Source: Panopea generosa (Eukaryota; Mollusca; Bivalvia; Adapedonta; Hiatellidae). From it: a stretch of DNA of 64,000 nt. The notes beneath the pieces are model-generated. The model was not told where the DNA came from, made no database searches, and saw nothing but the letters and a program-made list of their open reading frames with translations. Location: contig CM055895.1 of assembly GCA_029582155.1 (NCBI GenBank), positions 51,178,250 through 51,242,249 of the forward strand, in the 5' to 3' direction. The translations under genes and the position numbers were made by a program. This document shows positions 37,481-50,123 of the stretch, in pieces (positions within the stretch are counted from its first letter, which is position 1; every line of letters begins with the position of its first letter).

Positions 37481-38258
37481 TTCTGTCCTGGTTGACATTA
37501 AAGTCTCTAGATTTAATATTTAATATTATCGTAACGGTTATTGTTTTTCTGGATATAGATATATGTTTCCGTTATCAGCTGAACTCTTCAACAATTGTTG
37601 GTTTATTGTCAAATGATGCAATATTTTGAGGTGAAAACATTAAACACCCGCCTTTTATCTCCCGATTTGGACAAATAAAAAAATCGATAATTCAAGGAAT
37701 AACCCACACAGTGTTGACGTTGACGTCATTGTTAAGGTTTACATTGCCTCACGATCGTCTGCTTCTGAACTTCAACTACTACGTGTACATGTTTTAATTC
37801 CATTTTATTGTGTCGAATAAATTGGTCTGTGGAATTTCTTTGTCAACAACAAGCATTCACGTTCGGTAAACCAAGGTTATGAACTTGTGATATTGTATCG
37901 TTACATCTCAAATTTGGATACTGTATGACCTTCTTCATTGTTTCTTAAAACAAATGATGGTCTGATTTTGGCGTTCGGTTAAAAACGCTGAACCACCTTA
38001 ATCAATAAAGTATAAACCAAAGAAAATAGTTAATATTTTTGTTGTTGTATTTTATTATTAAAATTAGCGTGGGACCGTTGTGCACGTCGATTTCGTTCGT
38101 AAAATATTAAACCGACCATTAAAATGTCGATGCTTCTTTGTTCACACGAGGAACGTTAAAAACAGTCCGGCGCCACGGGTTTTATCGAAAAATGAAAATC
38201 TTTAAAAAATTGACGTTGTCCAATGAAAATGCTCCAAATATATATATGATAATGAGAT
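37481..38258 (+). repeat. Left arm of long inverted repeat
   Basis: It is matched in reverse complement by 39479-40350. Anchor phrases: outer TCCTGGTTGACAT (37486), then CGTAACGGTTATTG, then CACCCGCCTTTTATCTC, then GAACTTCAACTAC, then AAATGTCGATGCTTCTTTG, then inner ATTGACGTTGTCCAAT (about 38209). Substitutions and small indels are present throughout, so it is an old repeat. The arms have no recognised coding content. Confidence 0.9.
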
Positions 38259-39478
38259 TAGAACTGTTGTTATTAACAGGAGGTAGGTATCTTTATTGAC
38301 ACAATCAAATGCTAACTAAAGCCTTAGCAAAACGATGATTACATGAAGAAATCCGTGAACATGAGTAGATCAGCTGGGCGACAGAACATTCAATCATTCT
38401 TCACTCTTTTCTTTGTATTTCAAGAATCTCTAATTCGTCAAGATTCAAATCCTCTTCATTTTCTTATTTCTCTCTAATTAGGTGTCAAATAAACACAAGT
38501 TACAGTTACAGTTCAGGAAATGAGTGTTACTCCATCACGAACAGCGCTGTAAATTGAACGAAATAATGTTTTTATATTAATGTTTAAAAGAAGGAGAGGT
38601 TTTAGATTGCACTTACCATTTCAATCTGGGTTTTCACTTTTCTATATGGTTTCATTGGCTAAATTCTATGTTTCATATATTTAGGGTGTCGTAGTGCCAC
38701 GTGCTGTCTGAAAGGTAGATCTCTCGTTCGTTTGGCCTTTTATAGCTTGTACTATTTCAGTATACTCGTAAAATGTTTGCAAGATGCAATGTATACCGAT
38801 TTTATGCATTCATTTTTCTTAGAAGTATTTTAAATCAAATACATTGCAAGGTTACTGAACAAACTAGCAAAACGCATATATACTATTTGTACATATTTGT
38901 ACTCGTTCGTTTTTTATAACGAACGAAGCATTTCAGCCTTTATTAATCTAAAATGCCATATACGTATTTAAACTGAAACCTATTCAACAGATTTCCCAGC
39001 AAACTAACAATGTGCATAAATGTCATTTGCACATATCTGTACTAAGAATAACTAACGGAGCATTTTGTGGTACTTAATAAACGCCTTGGTTATCTTATAA
39101 TACTAGGTAACATTAGTTGTTTGTTAAGTGTCGTATTGTACGAAGTTATGACATATTTTACACAGCGATGTTTGTTAAGGCGACGTATTTAACACTAAAT
39201 TGTGATAAATTTAACAATAAGTTGTTTGTAAAGGTGACTTATTTAACACTTTGTTAACTGTGACATATTTGAGACTAAGTTATTTTTTTAAGACAAGTAG
39301 TTTGCAAAGGTGACGTATTTTCCATTAAGTTGATTATATAGGTGACAAAACGTTGAGTTGTTCCATTTAGTTATTGAGCATATTCTATTAGAACTTGTTT
39401 AATATGAAGATGCTTGTAAAGGTGACCTACTTGTTTTTTACACCATGTTTAAATATATTTTACACTATCATATTTTCA
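38259..39478. other. Spacer between the inverted-repeat arms
   Basis: The spacer is 1.2 kb. It contains two diverged copies of a roughly 140-bp segment (38860-38950 and 39000-39090, sharing CATTTGCACATATCTGTACT-like text). A degenerate short tandem at 39115-39440 repeats phrases like GTAAAGGTGACTTATTTAAC. Similar phrases reappear outside the right arm at 40620-40700. There is no transposase-like frame. Confidence 0.55.
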
Positions 39479-40350
39479 TTCTCATTATCATATATATGTG
39501 TGAAGCATTTTAATTGGACAACGTCAATTTTTTAAAGACATATTTTTGCGATAAAAACACTGGAACCGGACTACTTTTACGTTTCTCGCGTGAACAAAGA
39601 AGCATCGACATTTTGATGGTCGGTTTAACAATATACGAACTTAAATGACGTTCACAACGGTTCTACACTTATTTTAATAATAAAATACAACAAAAACAAA
39701 TGTTAGATCTAGTCCTAGCTGTTTTCATTGGTTTATTGTTTTAAAGATTTCTTTGGTTCAGCGATTTAACTGGGCGTCACAATCAGACCATAAGTTGTTT
39801 TGGGAAACAATGAAGTAGGTCATAAAATGTTCACATTTCAGATGTATAGTATACCATTGAACACAACCCTGGTTTTAAAACCGAACGTGAATACTAGTCG
39901 TTGACAAAAAAATTCACAGACCAATTTATTCTACAGGAAAAATGAAATGAAAACATGTACATGTAGTTGAAGTTCAGAAGCAGACGACCGTGAGACAATG
40001 TAAATACAAAAATCTTGCACGTAAAAGTCGTTTAAAACGTTCCAAATTCGGATTCTCCATCATTGAGCGTGCATTTATATGACCTTCGTAACTATTGACA
40101 CATTTTTATTAAAAACAAGCGTGTAAACAAAAACTAAACAACGTCAACGTCTACACTGGGTGGGTATTTCCTGGAATTATTAATTTTTTATTTGTCTAAA
40201 TCGAGAGATAAAAGGCGGGTGTTTAATTTTTTCACCGCAATATATTTCGTTATTTTACAATAAACCAACTAATGTTACAGAGCTCATCAATAGCCGTTAC
40301 GATATTATTGTATATTAGATCTCGAGAATTTGATGTCAACCAGGACAAGG
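39479..40350 (-). repeat. Right arm of long inverted repeat
   Basis: Reverse-complement partner of 37481-38258, ending with ATGTCAACCAGGACA at about 40332-40346. It is about 90 bp longer than the left arm because of indels. No target duplication was found at the outer ends. Confidence 0.9.
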
Positions 40351-40456
40351 GTGTTGTATTTTTACGCGTTTACTTTGCAGCGTATATTTATTTATTTATT
40401 TTTCATTCATTTGAGAATCCTCAAATTAAATATAATCATCAGAATTGGAATTATAA

Positions 40457-40611
40457 GGATTAAATTCAGTTTTATCTGTTTGTTATGCATGTGTAAAAAA
40501 TGTCGAATCACGCACAAATCTGACATTAAGTACTTCGGACTTTATTTGATTTGTGCGTGATTCGACATTCTTTACACATGCATAAAAAACAGAACAAATG
40601 CATTTAATCCT
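40457..40611. mobile_element. Hairpin MITE (about 155 bp)
   Basis: The left arm AGGATTAAATTCAG through ATGCATGTGTAAA and GTCGAATCACGCACAAATC pairs with the right arm ending CATTTAATCCT at 40611. The arms are about 65 bp around a loop of roughly 27 bp. It lies 107 bp outside the long inverted repeat. Confidence 0.8.
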
Positions 40612-41239
40612 ATATTGTTTTTAAAGGTGAAAAATGATACATTTAATTGAAGCTTATATAACACTAAGTTGATTGTAAAATTGGCATATTTAACGCTAAG
40701 TAAAGTTTTTTCCTTCAGAATCAAGGACTTGTAAATGGCTTTGCATCAACATAAAATGTTTGAAAAGACATTTGCAATAAAATGAATTATTGATACTTTT
40801 TGCGAGTATCAGCTTATGCACCACAGGCAATAAATGGCTATAAATGGTTTTACAATTATGTAATTACAATTAAGGTTATTTCGTTTCAACAACAGAAGGA
40901 GCATGTCCATATACCCAAAGTCAATATGAAGTCATGCCAAAAGAACATGTATTGTTCCAAATGCAAGGACCAAACATAGTGACATATTCAATTACAGAAT
41001 TAGTTATGTGTCAAATACAATGCAATGCAATCACTATTTTCTTGATTGGTGTTTTATGTAATAAAACGACTTAAAATTGTTTATGAATGCCATCAACTCC
41101 TAACATTTGAGGTAATTAAACTATTTTGATCAATACGATATCGTATCTATTGTTTTCATTTGTTATGTGTTGTACAGAACCAAAGTTATGAAAAAAATGT
41201 TTCATTCATATACTTATTTGCGTAGTATACATGTTGATA

Positions 41240-41274
<35 letters not shown>

Positions 41275-41399
41275 AATTATCATTATAACACTAAGAATAA
41301 TTATAAGAAGAATGATAATGATAATGGTAAAAAGGATATAATTTCAAGATTTTAAATATATTTGTAAACATAAATTTATTGTAGCCCGATTGTGAAGAA
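40612..41399. other. Non-coding stretch with (AAT)n
   Basis: Trinucleotide AAT/ATG tract at 41236-41275. No gene recognised. Confidence 0.5.
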
Positions 41400-42475
41400 A
41401 GCTCAGTTGAATCTCTGTCCAGGGTATAAGTTGGTTACGATTCTATGTCCAGGGTATAAGACGTATCGGATGTTGGTTACGAGTCTATTTCCTGGGTACA
41501 AGAAGCATCGACTGTTGGTTTCGAATCTATGGCCAGGGTATAAGACGTATAAGCTGTTGGTTTTGAGTCTATGTCCAGGGTATAAGACGTATAAGCTGTT
41601 GGTTACGAGCCTATTTCCTGGATATAAGAAGCATCGACTGTTGGTTGCGAGTGTATGTCTTGGGTATAAGTTTGTTACGAGTCTATGTCCAGGGTATAAG
41701 ACGTATAAGCTGTTGGTTTCGAGTTTTTGTCCAGGGTATAAGACGTATAAGCTGTTGGTTACGAGTCTATTTCCTGGGCATAAGAAGCATCGACTGTTGG
41801 TTTTGAGTCTAGGTCCAGGGTATTTGACGTATTAGTTGTGGTTTCGAGTCTATGTCCAGGGTATAAGACGTATCGGAGGTTGGTTTCGAGTCTATGTCCT
41901 GGGTATAAGAAGCATCGACTGTTTATTTTGAGTCAATGGACAGGCTATAAGACGTATAAGCTGTTGGTTTCGAGTCTATGTCCAGGTTATAAGACGTGTC
42001 GGATGTTGGTTTCGAGTCTATTTCCTGGGTATAAGAAGCATCGACTGTGGGTTTTGAGTCTATGTCCAGGGTATAAGACGTATGAGCTGTTGGTTACGAG
42101 TCTATGTCCAGGGTATAAGACGTACAGGCTGTTGGTTTTGAGTCCATCGCCTGGGTATAAGACGTATTGATGTTTGTTTCGAGTCTATGTCCTAGGTATA
42201 AGACACATCGACTGCTGGTTTCGAGTCTATGTCCTGGGTTTAAGACGTATCGGCTGTTGCTTTCGAGTCCATCGCCTGGGTATAAAACGTATCGGATGTT
42301 GGTTTCGAGTCTATTTCCTGGGTATAAGACCTATCAGCTGTTGGTTTCGAGTCTATTTCCTGGGTAAAAGACGCATCGACTGTTGGTTTCGAGTTTATTT
42401 CCTGGTTATAAGACGTATCGACGGTTAGTTTCGATTCTATTTCCTGGGTATAAGACGTATCGACTGTTAATTCCA
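41400..42475. repeat. 42-bp minisatellite, about 25 units
   Basis: The unit GTTGGTTTCGAGTCTATGTCC followed by AGGGTATAAGACGTATAAGCT is 42 bp (14 codons). Several variants are interleaved (CCAGGG or CCTGGG; AGACGTAT or AGAAGCAT). The plus strand reads as PGYKTYKLLVSSLC-type repeats in long open stretches, but one-base shifts near 41836 and 42171 move the frame and no start context or domain flanks it. It is treated as non-coding repeat DNA. Confidence 0.95.
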
Positions 42476-44589
42476 GGGTTCAGCACTATATCCACCAAAC
42501 TATGTGATTCATTAAATGAAACGTTAAACGTTAAGAGCGATGTGGATTTTATAAATTGTGCAATTTTGATACAGCGACATAAGTGTCATAACGTAAACTT
42601 GTTATTCATGGTGGTTCAGTGTTTGGACAATTACTTGTATTATCCGTCGGCCAGGTTTTACGCACCCCAATGGCGATTTCCCCTATTAGCTGTTTCATGG
42701 TGGGGAACCCTAATGTCATTCCCTGTAAATATATGCATTATAATTTTGTGTCCTTTCGAATTCTACGTCTCCCATTAGTCATACATCTGTTCACAGTTTT
42801 ATGTTAAATATCAGACTAAATCTATCTTGTTTCGTAACGTGTCAAAAGTAAAGTAAAATTGAGAGTGCTTTCTGCGATATATTTAAATAATTTAAAAAAA
42901 ATCCACTAGAACTGGACTCACCAATCAGGGTTTGTGTCTCGGATAACACTTATCGCGTATTCCCTACAGCGTTTCGTTTGTCTTAGGACAAAAACGTATA
43001 ACGATTAAAAATGTTTGTGACACTAAGTGACGGAATACTTATCTGCCTTTTTAGCAAAAGAGAAACATGTGATATACCAAGTTCAGTACATGGTTGTGTT
43101 ATATACTCCCAAATAATATCTTCAAACGTATATTATTGGAAAGAAGAAATGCATAAGAGTTTTCCATGCTTAACATTGCATATTTATAGAAATACAGAAC
43201 ATTTGAACAGGAGATAGTGTACAGTTTTAATATGTTTTACATAATAGTATCTGTACTTTTTGCAAATATCGATATTTTAACTGAAAAAATAGCAAAAATA
43301 ACAACACATCGATTATGGACCCTAATAAATTAAATACACATTTAAATCAATATAACATATAATTAATTAATCTGATGGACATGATAACTATAAAGCATTG
43401 TTTTATCAAATATGAACTCTTACTTTATACAAAACACCAATACGTTTCAAAGGTGTATTACAAACAACATCCATCCAAGCACATCAGTATTACCCTTCCG
43501 TATTCATATACGGAAATCATTGTTATATATTCGCTAAAGTACACTTCCATTACACTGTAAGATGAAACAAGATTATGTGACAGTCGTATCCTGTCAAAAC
43601 AAAGTAAAAAGTGCGATGTTTGGGAGTCAATTGTTATCAGTTATAAATATAACTACTGCTTTATTTTCTTTGTTCTGCTGACGTATGTTAGTTGATGTCA
43701 AAACGAATCTGTTATATTCGTATATAGACTTTCAATTTATTTTTATTTGTTTTAAATTGGTGTTCAGTTCTAAATTTTGGCAGTTTCTATTCTACATTTA
43801 GTTTTAAATGGCACTGGTGCACGCCAACAGGGACATTGGAGAAAGCCAATATTTAAAATAGCAGTTGTATCAGAAAGGATATCTTCAATATTATTCTAAA
43901 GAAAATATACACTCACTATATGACAGGTGCATTATGTTTCAGACATATTCTATAGAACAACATTGTGTATATATTTCTAGTAAAACTGATTGACTTTTTC
44001 GATGTAAAAGCATAGTTAATATTTAGCCAAATAAGTTTACATTGTATTATGTTTAAAAATAGTTTCCATTCTAAATAATTATGTGTTTAGTTTTTCATAT
44101 TTGTTTTGGCAATTTCAGTACAATATGTTGTACAGTATTTGTAATTCATTTGTCATTAGTGTTTGATTCTTATAACTACCAGGTGTGTTTCTACCAAATT
44201 GATCCGCATTCGTTTATGCGGTGAAACAAAATCCATTAATTTTAACTTTTGAAATTAACTTCATAAATTTCCAATATAAATTTTAGAATGTTGTGAAACC
44301 TTTATATGCGACTTGTCTACATATTAATAGGCTCTTCGACTGTGATCGTTACGTACGGTAGACTTCTTTTATGAATAGAGTGTATAAAAAATTAAAAGAA
44401 TAAACTGCAAAAATCGAAACTCATTATGAGCAGACAATTAACAGCAAATTAACTAATTATTAACATATAACCTATCATAGGTCACAAACCTGATTCTGCG
44501 TTGTTATGACACTTTATTTTTGGAATCATGAATCTCGTCCAGTGTTACTCGAATAAAGCATATCACTTGGGACGGAATTAGAACTACGA
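42476..44589. other. Non-coding stretch
   Basis: Short frames only (for example 43011-43217 and 43375-43560), without recognisable features. The plus frame running out of the minisatellite to 42778 is not supported as a gene. Confidence 0.4.
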
Positions 44590-44639
44590 GAGTGTTGTAT
44601 ATTACATTACCACTCATAAACAGACGCTTGGTGCTCAAC

Positions 44640-44825
44640 ATTAGGAGGATAATTCTAGGTTTGGTCGGCCCTGTGTCAGTATACTACGACTAGATGGAGT
44701 ATCATACCATTTGTCTGCAGCATGATACTCCAGTATAGAAGCGCTCAGAAAACAGTCTGTAGTAGACACCCCGTCGCGATATAACTGAACTATTTTGAAA
44801 ACGACGCTAAACACCATACAACAAC
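44640..44825 (+). mobile_element. SINE fragment, family C body
   Basis: In the same order as 46747-47085 it has GTCGG..GTGTCAGT, TGTCTGCAGCATGATACTCC, AGCGCTCAGAA, and a GACGCTAAACACCATACAA-like 3' end. It lacks a tRNA head. Confidence 0.7.
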
Positions 44826-46726
44826 TACAACGACATAAACATACTCTTTACAGCAGAGTATGCTACTTTTTTTTGACGCGTTCTTTGTTTTCAAGGGGTG
44901 ATTTAGCAGATATTACTACAAAACAATATCCATCGTTAAGATATTACAACAGTTACCTTATATTTTTTTAGAATTCAATCACTTTAAGACAGAATTGCTA
45001 TATAAAATAGATATGATGTCTCTCTGTTAGATATCATTACAATTTCTTTACAAAACACTTTTTAAATATAACACTTAAGAAGAAGCTCTGAGTTGTTTTG
45101 AAATCCATCCATACTACTGAAAACGAAATGAAGTATTAAAATAAGATAAATGTAAATATAAGATGTTTTAAGGAGACATATAAATAAAATAAAGAAGTCC
45201 ACTGTTTGTTCCTTTAATTAACGCAGTTCGACAGTTAACCATAAGGTATACAAAACAAGTTATTCTCGATCGTTTAACACTAAACTCGATCTTACTGGTT
45301 TCATATATACATGGATTAACATAAAAAGTCTATTACTCTATCAAATTATCTTTAGTGAGCCTTAAAATGTAAGTTTATTTTCTGCAAGAAACATAAAATA
45401 AACTTAAAAAACTAGTTAATTAACTCTCTACCTACTTTCTAACTATGATATATATATAACTTGATTTATTTTATGCAAAAAGATACAAATTACTCGATCG
45501 ACCTCTATTATTAAGGTCAAATTCCCGCTCTCAACGGAAACCAAATTATAGCTCTCGTCGCCTCGGGAATCCCAATCAGGTGGCACCTAAAGCATCCGTA
45601 ATAAATTGCTGAAATGTTGTATTTAGCTTTATATGTCGCTCATGTGGACGATTTTAATGACAATTCTTTGCGTTGACCTTAATTTGTTACCATATTTGTA
45701 GATGAATTGCTTGTCAAATATGAGTAGAAATAATTTGTATGTTAAAGACAATATTTTTCTATCAACTACGGAATACAAGACAATAATTTTTAGAGCCAGA
45801 ACTGTGTCATACTAACACGATGTTTTTTTAGTTTGTTTGACTTCGCCTTTTGATTAAACTAAACGATGATAGTTTCATTTTTCATTTAATTTTCGTTTTT
45901 GAAAGATGTAAAATCTATGAATATTGTATATACTCCGTTGCTTAAACATAAAATAAATGCTACGTTGAATAACTTAATTGATATCTGTCCATAATCAAAA
46001 CTTGTTATTATGTATTTTATTTAGAGTTAAACGTAGTCGAAAGAAAATGTTCATTTTCAAATACACAATGTAAGTGGTTTCTAAATAGGAGCATCAATAA
46101 AGTAATTACCAGAGAACACATCAAATCGTGAATATCTTCTGCTGGTAATGGAATTAATCAAGGCTTGTCAACCTAAGTAAAGATATGGAGAATTGAAGGC
46201 GATCGCTTGTGATCTAATTACTGATTAATTAAGAGGATCTTTGCTAAATCAGGAGAAAGTGTTAATTCAATCATCATAATTTCCCCATGGTACTTTTGTT
46301 TCTTTCTTTGAAGCCAAATGATTTTCATAGTATACCGCACTATTTACAGAATGATTGTAACTTTAATTAGAATAAACAAAAGATAACCATAAAGCATACT
46401 ATATTGACCTTGATAGGAATATACACACACAGATGCAAACACTTGGCAGGTTAATCAAGCCAATATTTCAAATCATAAAAATCCCTTTTTGATAAACCTG
46501 TTTGCTTCATTTTCAAATTATATTACAAATTTTGGCGATGATCATCCCTGAGTTACCTTTATATGAGACTTAGTTTTTACTTATTTGTTTTGCAAGAGAA
46601 TGCAGCTCTGTTGTCTTATTTAGTAAGCATAATATATTTATTTAAAAAAATAAAGGTTAATACAAGGCTTTCATTATTTAAAAATCTGCGACATAATTTG
46701 TCTTGGCCTGATTTTTTGATCATGTG
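44826..46726. other. AT-rich stretch without recognised genes
   Basis: No SINE head, terminal repeat or bounded exon is seen. Base composition is uniformly AT-rich. Confidence 0.45.
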
Positions 46727-46746
46727 ATATATATATATATATATAG
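46727..46746. repeat. (AT)n microsatellite next to SINE
   Basis: A simple AT run directly abuts the 5' end of the tRNA-headed SINE. Confidence 0.8.
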
Positions 46747-47085
46747 TCACCGCAGCGGTGGTATAGGGATAGAGCGACCGCCTTGCATGCAAAGGGTCAT
46801 GGGTTCGATCCCCGGCCGGGTAATACCGAATAATTGAAAAATGCTTCTAAAATCTTCCTTGCTCAATGCTCAGCGTTTATAGGGTTATTCCAGGTCGGGT
46901 CGGTACCGCGTCAGTAAAATGTTAAATGGCTGTGGTACCAAACCATGTGTCTGCGACATATGTTTGTGACATGATACTCCAGTGGTGCAGCACTTAGAAT
47001 ACTGTCTTAATAAGACATCGTCAAGACATAACTTAAAGAGTGTTGAGAGCGACGCCAAGAACCAAGTATCATTTACATTATTTAA
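46747..47085 (+). mobile_element. Full tRNA-headed SINE, family C
   Basis: The head contains GTGGTATAGGGATAGAGCG (A-box region), an anticodon-loop-like TTGCATG as in tRNA-Ala(TGC), and a B-box GGGTTCGATCCCCGG at 46800-46814. Its body is shared with 23098-23290 (-) and 44640-44825 (+): CATGATACTCCAGTGGTGCA and AGACATCGTCAAGAC, ending GCGACGCCAAGAACC. Acceptor-stem pairing is poor, so it is not a functional tRNA gene. Confidence 0.82.
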
Positions 47086-47506
47086 GTCCTTTTTTGTTAA
47101 GCCTATAAATTGTCTATGAACTTTTGGTTGTACAGCGTACTTTACTGTTTATACAATTAGTCTGGACACTTATCTACGGCTCCGCCATGTCATATCCCTA
47201 AAAAGTGATATTTAGCACATATTTTCGCATGCGATCACCTTTGTAAGAGGATTTGCAGTACTACTTTAATTTATACTGCTTCATTCTTTGATGTGATGTA
47301 GGGGTGGTGATTAAATATTGATATAATATTTATAAGTAGTCTCTAATAACGGTTTTCTGCTGGCCATTTTAAGATTTTTACTCAAGTATTTATTTCTGTA
47401 TTTTGATACTGTGCCTAATATGATAAAAATAATCTATGTGACAGTTTATTTTGTTAGCGGTATTGTTTTGGCTGTGCCCTTTAGGAACCTTAATCATGCA
47501 GGACAA

Positions 47507-47558
<52 letters not shown>

Positions 47559-49109
47559 AAATTGAATGTAACATTAGGACCTTGATATACAAACCAACTG
47601 AATAGCTTCAGAAAAAGTAAGATATACAGCTATACAAGGAACTTAATAAAACTTTAATACGCAGAAATTTGGTAGAAATCAATATATAACAGATGTAATT
47701 GTGACTTAACAACAACAATAGCATTTAACATTTAACTCATAGTTATTTTCATATTTGTAATTGACTTCACTGAAAACGTTGTTAATTGTCCTAGGAAGAC
47801 ATAATATCTATTAAGACATATGTGTGTTACGAACGTGTCTAAGACACTGTATTAAGTTCCCCTATATCTCACTACTAAGTCCACTGAGATCCTACTCTCT
47901 CTAAAATCATTCTTAATCTATGCGGAAAGATGACATTTTACTGTCAATTATTATTGCGGTCTCACATCATCAATTTTACTGGAGATCATATATAACATGT
48001 AACGTTCCGCAAATTGTTTTTTTATTTGAGACTGTTAAAAGACTGATATTTTTATAACTACTGATGCACCGTAATTCTATAAGATTCCTGCCGTTTTATG
48101 TAATCATTAAAAAAAACTGAACAGCACATTTATTTTTCATTTAGAAACAGTAGCATTATGATAACGGCTATGCTGTTAACATGAAATTAACAAAAGCTTT
48201 TATCTCAACTAGGGCAGTTGCAAATGATCTGATTTTAGAAAACTAAGTATTCTCTAATTAAGTTTGCGTAATTTGCTTCTATCAAGTTCCTTTATCAGAC
48301 AGTAATGGCCCAATATAAAAAATGACATACTACGCATTCTCAGACGGTCGAAAGATACATTTACAGGATCGTCTTAGAAATCATGAATGCCAAGTATTAG
48401 GACTGTTTTATTAAGAACTGTTTTAATTTGATAAGCTTAGTCTAGAAGAATCTGAGAAGCTCTAAATTTCGTGTACTGTCCTCACAGCCGGTTTTTTCTC
48501 GATGTTTTTATGAAATGTCGATTTATTAAAATTTCACTGTTCGCGTAACTTTTAGTAACGATAACATTAAGATAAATGAGCTGAATAACATTTAAAGTCA
48601 TTGTGTCATTCATATTTGTATTGGTTGAATATCTTCATCGCCCGCCTGCTAATACATTGAAACCCGTCTCAAATTAAATGTGCGATTAAGGAGATCAATG
48701 GTAAAAGGCAAGTTACCTCGATGCGGCATCTAAGACAATTATGTCAAGTGGGATATTTAAAATTAATAAATAATCTGTTTAACATTAAATATAAGTACGT
48801 AAGATCAAGGGTATTTATTTTGTTATTAGAATATTAGATTTTGCAATGTTATGTACACAGGTTTCTAAAGAAAGATTGTGTGCGCTAATACACTAGATTG
48901 AAGTTTCTCTTTACTGATTATGCTACTGGTAGTTCTAAGGCGATGTTGTTATCTCTTTTTCAGTACATTTATTATGTGTGTATTGTAATTATGATTATTC
49001 CATGTGCCCAATGTTGGACTGCAACTTATACATATTCTGAGTAACATTCACGTGATTCTCTAGTCTCTATGGAAATTCGGAATTATAGATTTGTTTGCGA
49101 ATATGTTCC
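47086..49109. other. AT-rich stretch with (TA)n-(T)n
   Basis: A (TA) run of about 35 bp followed by about 17 T lies at 47508-47558. No gene recognised. Confidence 0.45.
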
Positions 49110-49112
49110 AGT

Positions 49113-49190
49113 ATCCGGCATGTTCAGTTGGTAGAACATCCGCTCTGTAAGCGGCGAAATGATCCGTGTTCGAATCTTGGACTGGCTGCA
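49113..49190 (+). pseudogene. tRNA-like sequence (tRNA pseudogene or SINE head)
   Basis: It has a D-arm-like GTTCAGTTGGTAGAAC, an anticodon-arm-like CCGCTCTGTAAGCGG, and a T-arm-like GTGTTCGAATC at the right spacing. The acceptor stem has mismatches and the anticodon loop is irregular, so function as a tRNA is doubtful. Confidence 0.5.
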
Positions 49191-49844
49191 TGTTATTTCT
49201 CATCCTGTTACACATGTTTAATATTGTGTTTGACATATATTTTCCCTATGTTTGAACGTGATGTAATATGTCTATTGGTGAGACAAGTCGCATCCATTTA
49301 AAGTGCATCAGGTTTCGTAAGAGGTTTCTTATATCATTATAATATTATATATTTGTATATTGAAAGACAATGAAAAACAATTCTATCTACTCCATTTTAA
49401 ATTCGATATGATAATATGTTTATACTGGTCAAGTATGCAAACTCTAGCCCATTCTGGAATAGTGAAGAGAAATATTTGCAATACATAGGTAACAATATTT
49501 GCATATTTGAATTTGATATATTTCTACATATACATGTAGTTTCTATTTGAAGTGCGCCAGGCAATCCTTTATTTGAAACACTATTTTGACTTTGAATGTA
49601 ACTTGAAAATGTTTGTGTTTACATCATACACAGAATGGTAGAGATTAGAAGATTTCCATGATATTGACCCCAGGTGTCAAACCCTATTTATGCTTTATTA
49701 TTATTATTCTATAATTAGGTTTATGCTGTTGTGATGTCGTGTTCGTTATGTGATACGTCTCATTTTAGTTTTACACGACTGTTCTTGTTTTCGAGTTTTG
49801 TTGTTATTTTGAAAGAAACAAAACTTCTTCTTACTTTCTTTCAG
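49191..49844. other. Region upstream of the GPCR, probable 5' intron
   Basis: AT-rich; it ends at a strong acceptor (TTACTTTCTTTCAG, 49831-49844) that likely joins an unseen 5'UTR exon to the GPCR start exon. Confidence 0.4.
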
Positions 49845-50123
49845 GTGTCGCTATGTCTTAACGATGGTGAACTTTATCGAAATATGCAAAGGATAAAGTA
49901 GAGAAACACACGACACCCTTTATTCTGAAAATAGCGAACCCAGTTATTGGCACGTTAATCAAGTTATCACTGAGGTAAAACTAGGAAAAACTAATGAAGC
50001 AGACTATAGTTTAGAAAATATGTCACCTTGATGGTTAGTATATGTTATACGTGACTGGAAAGCAAAACCAATTTCACAATTTGTTCAAAATATATAGTAA
50101 AGTGTTTAATGTGAAAATATAAC

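Noticed and set aside
42383-42778. 131-codon frame leaving the 42-bp minisatellite
   Set aside because: Half is repeat, and the remainder has no recognised feature or splice context.
46747-46817. Functional tRNA-Ala gene
   Set aside because: The body is shared with two other copies, so it is a SINE.
49113-49190. Functional tRNA gene
   Set aside because: Acceptor stem mismatches and an irregular anticodon loop; many similar heads in the window belong to SINEs.
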